This document shows positions 6,566 to 8,750 of a DNA stretch of 8,750 bases, one piece after another; the first letter of the stretch is position 1, and every line of letters begins with the position of its first letter. The stretch lies in contig JBLJBF010000255.1 of assembly GCA_047637855.1 (NCBI GenBank), positions 1 to 8,750 of the forward strand, in the 5' to 3' direction. Below the pieces are notes generated by a model. That model saw only the letters and a list, made by a program, of their open reading frames with translations. It was not told the DNA's origin and did not search any database. Source of the stretch: Pseudoflavonifractor sp047637855. Its GTDB lineage: Bacteria > Bacillota > Clostridia > Oscillospirales > Oscillospiraceae. Position numbers and translations under genes: made by a program.

Positions 6566-7481
6566 GGCGGACACCCCCGATCATGGCGAGGAAGTAGTCC
6601 TCGAGATTGGCGCCCTTTTGTTCGATGGCGCGCAGTGCCACGCCGCCGCTCACCAAAACCTGGGTAACCCGGGCCGGCTCGTTTAAATGGCTGTAAAGGC
6701 GAATCACATTACTGGGCAAGACCTCATAATCCCGGATGTCCAGGCTCTGCTCCAGCACCTGGGCGGCCTTGGCCGCGTCCTCCACCCCCAGCTCCAGGCA
6801 GGCCCTGCACTTCTCGCTCAAAGCCTTGGCGGAGATTTGCTCCAGCATATGGCCCTTGTCGATAAAACCGTAGTGGGTAGCCAGGTTGGCAAGCTCCGTC
6901 AGGATATGGCTGGAGACCAGTATGGTGGTCTGCCGGGTACGGTTCAGCTCCAGCAGAATATTGCGGAACTCCACGATGCCCTCGGGGTCCAGCCCGTTGA
7001 TGGGCTCGTCCAGCATGAGGAAGTCCGGGTGGTCCATCAAAGCCAGTGCCAAACCCAGCCGCTGCTTCATGCCCAGAGAGAAGTGCTTGAACTTCTTCCG
7101 GCCAGTGTCGGCCAGATTCACCTGCAGCAGGGCCTCCTCCACGCAGGCCTTGCCCGGGATGCCCCGCTGGATGCGGTAGTACTCCAGATTCTCCCGGGCG
7201 GTCAGGTAGGGATAAAAGCTGGGTATCTCCACCATGACGCCGGTGCGGGCCCGCTCCCTCTCCAACCCAGGCCCGTCTGCCGTGCCGAAAAGCTCCAGCG
7301 AGCCGCCCGTGGGCATGGTCTGGCCGGAGGCCATGCGGATCAGGGTGGTCTTGCCCGCCCCGTTGCGGCCCACCAGGCCGTAGATCTGTCCCTTTTCAAT
7401 GCTCAGGCCCACGCCGTCCACCACTGCGGCATTGCTATACCGTTTGGTGAGCGCGCGGGTGACGAGCACATGCTCTGCCAT
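6558..7481 (-). CDS. ABC transporter ATPase, BcrA/LanF/CprA-like
   Basis: 307-aa ATP-hydrolysing subunit that should power the two permeases encoded next to it. Motifs in order: Walker A GRNGAGKTT (38-46, Lys44); a Q-loop region VEIPSFYPYLTARENL with Glu85 where most ABC proteins have Gln, as is usual in the BcrA/LanF group; signature FSLGMKQR (134-141); Walker B FLMLDEP (154-160, Glu159 catalytic); D-loop NGLD; and switch His192 in SSH. About 80 residues follow the nucleotide-binding core, as in BcrA-type proteins. The ATG at 7481 is preceded in frame by TGA two codons upstream, so the start is fixed; AGAGAGG lies about 10 nt before it. It is the first gene after the 106-bp gap holding a candidate regulated promoter. 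Family knowledge points to export or removal from the membrane of lantibiotics, bacitracin or cationic peptides; which one is not known. Confidence 0.95.
   Translation of the reverse strand: MAEHVLVTRALTKRYSNAAVVDGVGLSIEKGQIYGLVGRNGAGKTTLIRMASGQTMPTGGSLELFGTADGPGLERERARTGVMVEIPSFYPYLTARENLEYYRIQRGIPGKACVEEALLQVNLADTGRKKFKHFSLGMKQRLGLALALMDHPDFLMLDEPINGLDPEGIVEFRNILLELNRTRQTTILVSSHILTELANLATHYGFIDKGHMLEQISAKALSEKCRACLELGVEDAAKAAQVLEQSLDIRDYEVLPSNVIRLYSHLNEPARVTQVLVSGGVALRAIEQKGANLEDYFLAMIGGVRRG
6574..6578 (-). promoter_or_regulatory. Ribosome binding site that decides the first permease start
   Basis: The GGGGG run lies inside the last codons of the ATPase gene. It is 8 nt upstream of GTG 6565 (good spacing) but overlaps the upstream GTG 6574, which would leave that codon without a usable site. 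This supports the shorter permease and an 8-nt gene overlap. Confidence 0.6.
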
Positions 7482-7516
7482 GCAGCATCAACCTCTCTTT
7501 TCTTGAACTTGATGCC

Positions 7517-7522
7517 AGTATA
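7517..7522 (-). promoter_or_regulatory. Candidate -10 element for the ABC transporter/kinase genes
   Basis: TATACT on the minus strand would start transcription near 7510, giving a leader of about 29 nt before the ATPase ATG. No -35 hexamer lies at 16-18 nt: TTGACT (7534-7529) is only 6 nt away. That is what an activator-dependent promoter often looks like, and the phased repeats at 7539-7571 sit where an activator would bind. This is inference from spacing only. Confidence 0.45.
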
Positions 7523-7538
7523 TCCGAAAGTCAACAAT

Positions 7539-7571
7539 CCGCCGTAAAGAAGAGATGAAGAAATCTTAAAG
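7539..7571 (-). promoter_or_regulatory. Candidate response-regulator operator: three 11-bp-phased CTT repeats
   Basis: On the minus strand the 33 bp divide into three 11-mers starting CTTTA (7571), CTTCA (7560) and CTTTA (7549), one helical turn apart. They contain TCT-N8-TCT (7561-7559 and 7550-7548), the layout I recall for the NisR-binding nis box. OmpR-family dimers typically bind direct repeats with 10-11-bp phasing. The site is 17 nt past the regulator stop codon and just upstream of a TATACT, so it fits autoregulation of the transporter genes. Confidence 0.45.
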
Positions 7572-7587
7572 TTTGGCGCGGGCGGAC

Positions 7588-8283
7588 TTATCCGTTCTCC
7601 TCGTTCATCTTAAACCCGATCCCCCACACCGTCTTGATATACTCGGTATCGCTGGCCTTGGCCAGCTTCGCCCTGAGGTTTGAGATGTGGACGTTCACCG
7701 TATTGTCGTCCCCCATATACTCCCCGCCCCAGACCCGCTCGTAAAGCTGTTCTCTGGTGAACACCTTCTTGGGGGAGCCCATGAGGAGGGCGAGTATCTC
7801 AAACTCCCGGGCGGTGAGGGCCACCTCTGTGCCCGCCGCCGTCACGGCGACCCCCTCCCGGTCCAGCAGCAGGTCGCCGTGGGCCAGGCACGCGCCTTGC
7901 CCCGGTGCGGAAAACTGCTTGTACCGGCGCAGCTGGGCCTCCACCCGGGCCAGGACCTCTGCATTGTCGAAGGGCTTTGGAATAAAATCGTCGGCCCCCA
8001 GGCCCAGGACCTCCACCCGGCTCTCCAGCCCCGCTTTGGCCGAGAGGACGATAATGGGCATATTCCTGCTTCTGCGGATCCGGGTGATAAACTCCTCCCC
8101 CGTCAGGCCGGGGAGCATCAGGTCCAAGAGCACAAGGTCGTACTCATACTGCCCGGCCCAGAGCATGGCCTCGCTGCCCGAAAAGGCGGCCCGGCAGCAG
8201 TGTCCGCCCCCCTCCAGTATCTTACACAGCAGGCGGTTGATATCCTGGTCGTCCTCGACCACTAAAATGTTGCAGGGGTCCAT
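7588..8283 (-). CDS. OmpR-family response regulator (LanR/CprR-like)
   Basis: 231-aa cytoplasmic DNA-binding regulator. The receiver domain (about 4-118) has the acidic pair Asp11/Asp12, phospho-acceptor Asp54 in LVLLDLMLPG, Ser81 and Lys103 in PKPF. The winged-helix effector (about 132-227) shows LTAREFEILALL, FTREQLYERVWG, a recognition helix with NTVNVHISNLRAKL, and a final YIKTVWGIGFKM. All key residues are present. GGAGGA is 7 nt before the ATG. It is likely partnered with the kinase at 4100-4999, although the three transporter genes lie between them. It follows rqcH by 38 nt without a clear terminator, so read-through from rqcH is possible; its probable targets are the repeats just downstream at 7539-7571. 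Confidence 0.95.
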   Translation of the reverse strand: MDPCNILVVEDDQDINRLLCKILEGGGHCCRAAFSGSEAMLWAGQYEYDLVLLDLMLPGLTGEEFITRIRRSRNMPIIVLSAKAGLESRVEVLGLGADDFIPKPFDNAEVLARVEAQLRRYKQFSAPGQGACLAHGDLLLDREGVAVTAAGTEVALTAREFEILALLMGSPKKVFTREQLYERVWGGEYMGDDNTVNVHISNLRAKLAKASDTEYIKTVWGIGFKMNEENG

Positions 8284-8298
8284 AACAGTTTCCTCCTC

Positions 8299-8325
8299 CG
8301 GGCCGATGGGGACGTCGGCCCCTAC
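8299..8325 (-). repeat. REP-like GC-rich hairpin between rqcH and the regulator gene
   Basis: On the minus strand GTAGGGGCCGA, a loop, then TCGGCCCG form a hairpin: 8321-8315 pairs with 8306-8300 (7 bp) around an 8-nt loop. No U-run follows, so it is not a classic terminator. It begins inside the last codon region of rqcH and its TAG is the rqcH stop. The GTAGGGGC...GCCC(G) pattern resembles palindromic intergenic repeats I recall as common in Oscillospiraceae genomes; only one copy is visible here. Confidence 0.4.
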
Positions 8326-8750
8326 TTGCTGCGCAGCCTGCGGGCCAAGTCCCCGTCCGGGTCCACCACGGCGGTCTGATAAGTGGTGTAGACCACCATG
8401 CCGGGCCGGGCGCCCGCGGGCTTTTTTACAAAACGCACCGGCGTATAGTCCACCGGCACCTTCCGTCCCTCCCTGCCCTGGGAGAAATAGGCCGCGAGGG
8501 CGGCCGCCTCGGCGAGGCTTTGGGCATCCGGTTCCTCTCCGCCGGTCCAGAGGATGACGTGGGACCCGTGTATTTTCTGGGTGTGGAACCAGAGATCCGT
8601 CTTCCCGGCCAGCTTGGCGGTCAGCAGGTCGTTCTGGCTGTTGTTCTTGCCCACCGAGATGCGCAGACCCGCCGAGGAGCGGAACTCCATCGGCTTGCCC
8701 GTCACCGTCTTCTCCCGGCCCCTGACCTTGGCGGGGCGGCGGAGATAGCC
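8322..8750 (-). CDS. rqcH: RqcH (Rqc2/NEMF homologue), C-terminal part only
   Basis: The frame is open to the right edge, so the start lies outside the window; about 142 C-terminal residues are seen. They carry the NFACT-R (DUF814) domain: KPMEFRSSAGLRISVGKNNSQND, then DLWFHT, then GSHVILWT, and a VDYTPVRFVKKPAGARPGMVVY segment near the end. RqcH binds the 50S subunit carrying a stalled nascent chain and recruits tRNA-Ala to add C-terminal alanine tails that mark it for degradation. The full protein is usually about 570-590 aa, with the NFACT-N and coiled-coil parts not visible here. Older annotations call it fibronectin-binding protein. It ends in TAG 38 nt before the regulator gene. I see no reason to think it is broken. 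Confidence 0.93.
   Translation of the reverse strand, partial: GYLRRPAKVRGREKTVTGKPMEFRSSAGLRISVGKNNSQNDLLTAKLAGKTDLWFHTQKIHGSHVILWTGGEEPDAQSLAEAAALAAYFSQGREGRKVPVDYTPVRFVKKPAGARPGMVVYTTYQTAVVDPDGDLARRLRSK

Noticed and set aside
7517..7534. TTGACT and TATACT read as a classical -35/-10 pair
   Set aside because: Only 6 nt separate them, far below the 16-18 nt needed, so TATACT was kept only as a candidate activator-dependent -10.
6687..7547. 286-codon plus-strand open frame opposite the ATPase gene
   Set aside because: Antisense shadow of a gene with complete Walker A, signature and Walker B motifs.
8322..8705. A free-standing 127-aa protein starting at GTG 8705
   Set aside because: The frame continues upstream in rqcH-like sequence (GYLRRP...) to the window edge, and the NFACT-R domain begins before this codon, so it is the tail of a longer gene.
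1..8750. CRISPR array, insertion sequence or phage genes
   Set aside because: No regularly spaced repeats, transposase, terminal inverted repeats or phage-type proteins were seen on either strand.

Overview
The window looks like a chromosomal segment of a GC-rich Firmicute, most likely a gut-type Oscillospiraceae / Clostridium cluster IV relative. The reasons are the GC-rich coding sequence, the Bacillota-type RqcH, the SLH-anchored surface protein with a poly-glycine linker, GTG starts with strong purine ribosome binding sites, and a LanFEG/Cpr-type peptide-resistance operon. The genus is inference; there is no 16S or other marker here.

Layout. On the plus strand, 69-3569 is one very large secreted, cell-wall-anchored subtilisin (S8) protease: signal peptide, propeptide, complete catalytic domain, beta-repeat stalk, ten-glycine linker, an unnamed beta-rich domain and three SLH modules. 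It ends at a hairpin terminator (3613-3657) with U-tracts in both directions. Everything to the right is on the minus strand and converges on it. Reading leftward from the right edge: the C-terminal part of rqcH (ribosome quality control, cut by the window edge); an OmpR-type response regulator; a 106-bp gap with a candidate regulator-binding site and -10 element; a BcrA/LanF-type ABC ATPase; two paralogous ABC-2 permeases; a short sensor histidine kinase; and two tRNA-Ser genes (UGA, then GCU) with their own near-consensus promoter and a 22-bp-stem terminator.

How the genes work together. The regulator, ATPase, two different permeases of about 250 residues and the kinase form one self-contained module with the composition of lantibiotic self-protection/resistance systems (LanFEG with LanRK) and of the clostridial cationic-peptide resistance operon CprABC-K. 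The kinase has one N-terminal membrane segment and no extracellular domain, so it probably reads its signal at the membrane or through the transporter. The phosphorylated regulator then probably activates the transporter promoter in the 7482-7587 gap, where 11-bp-phased CTT repeats (containing TCT-N8-TCT) lie one to two turns upstream of a TATACT. No bacteriocin structural or modification gene is visible, so resistance to an external peptide fits better than producer immunity.

Most of the window belongs to known families. The parts most worth a second look are the composite SLH protease and its uncharacterised pre-SLH domain, the candidate operator inside the operon, the sensor-less kinase, and a REP-like hairpin that supplies the rqcH stop codon.
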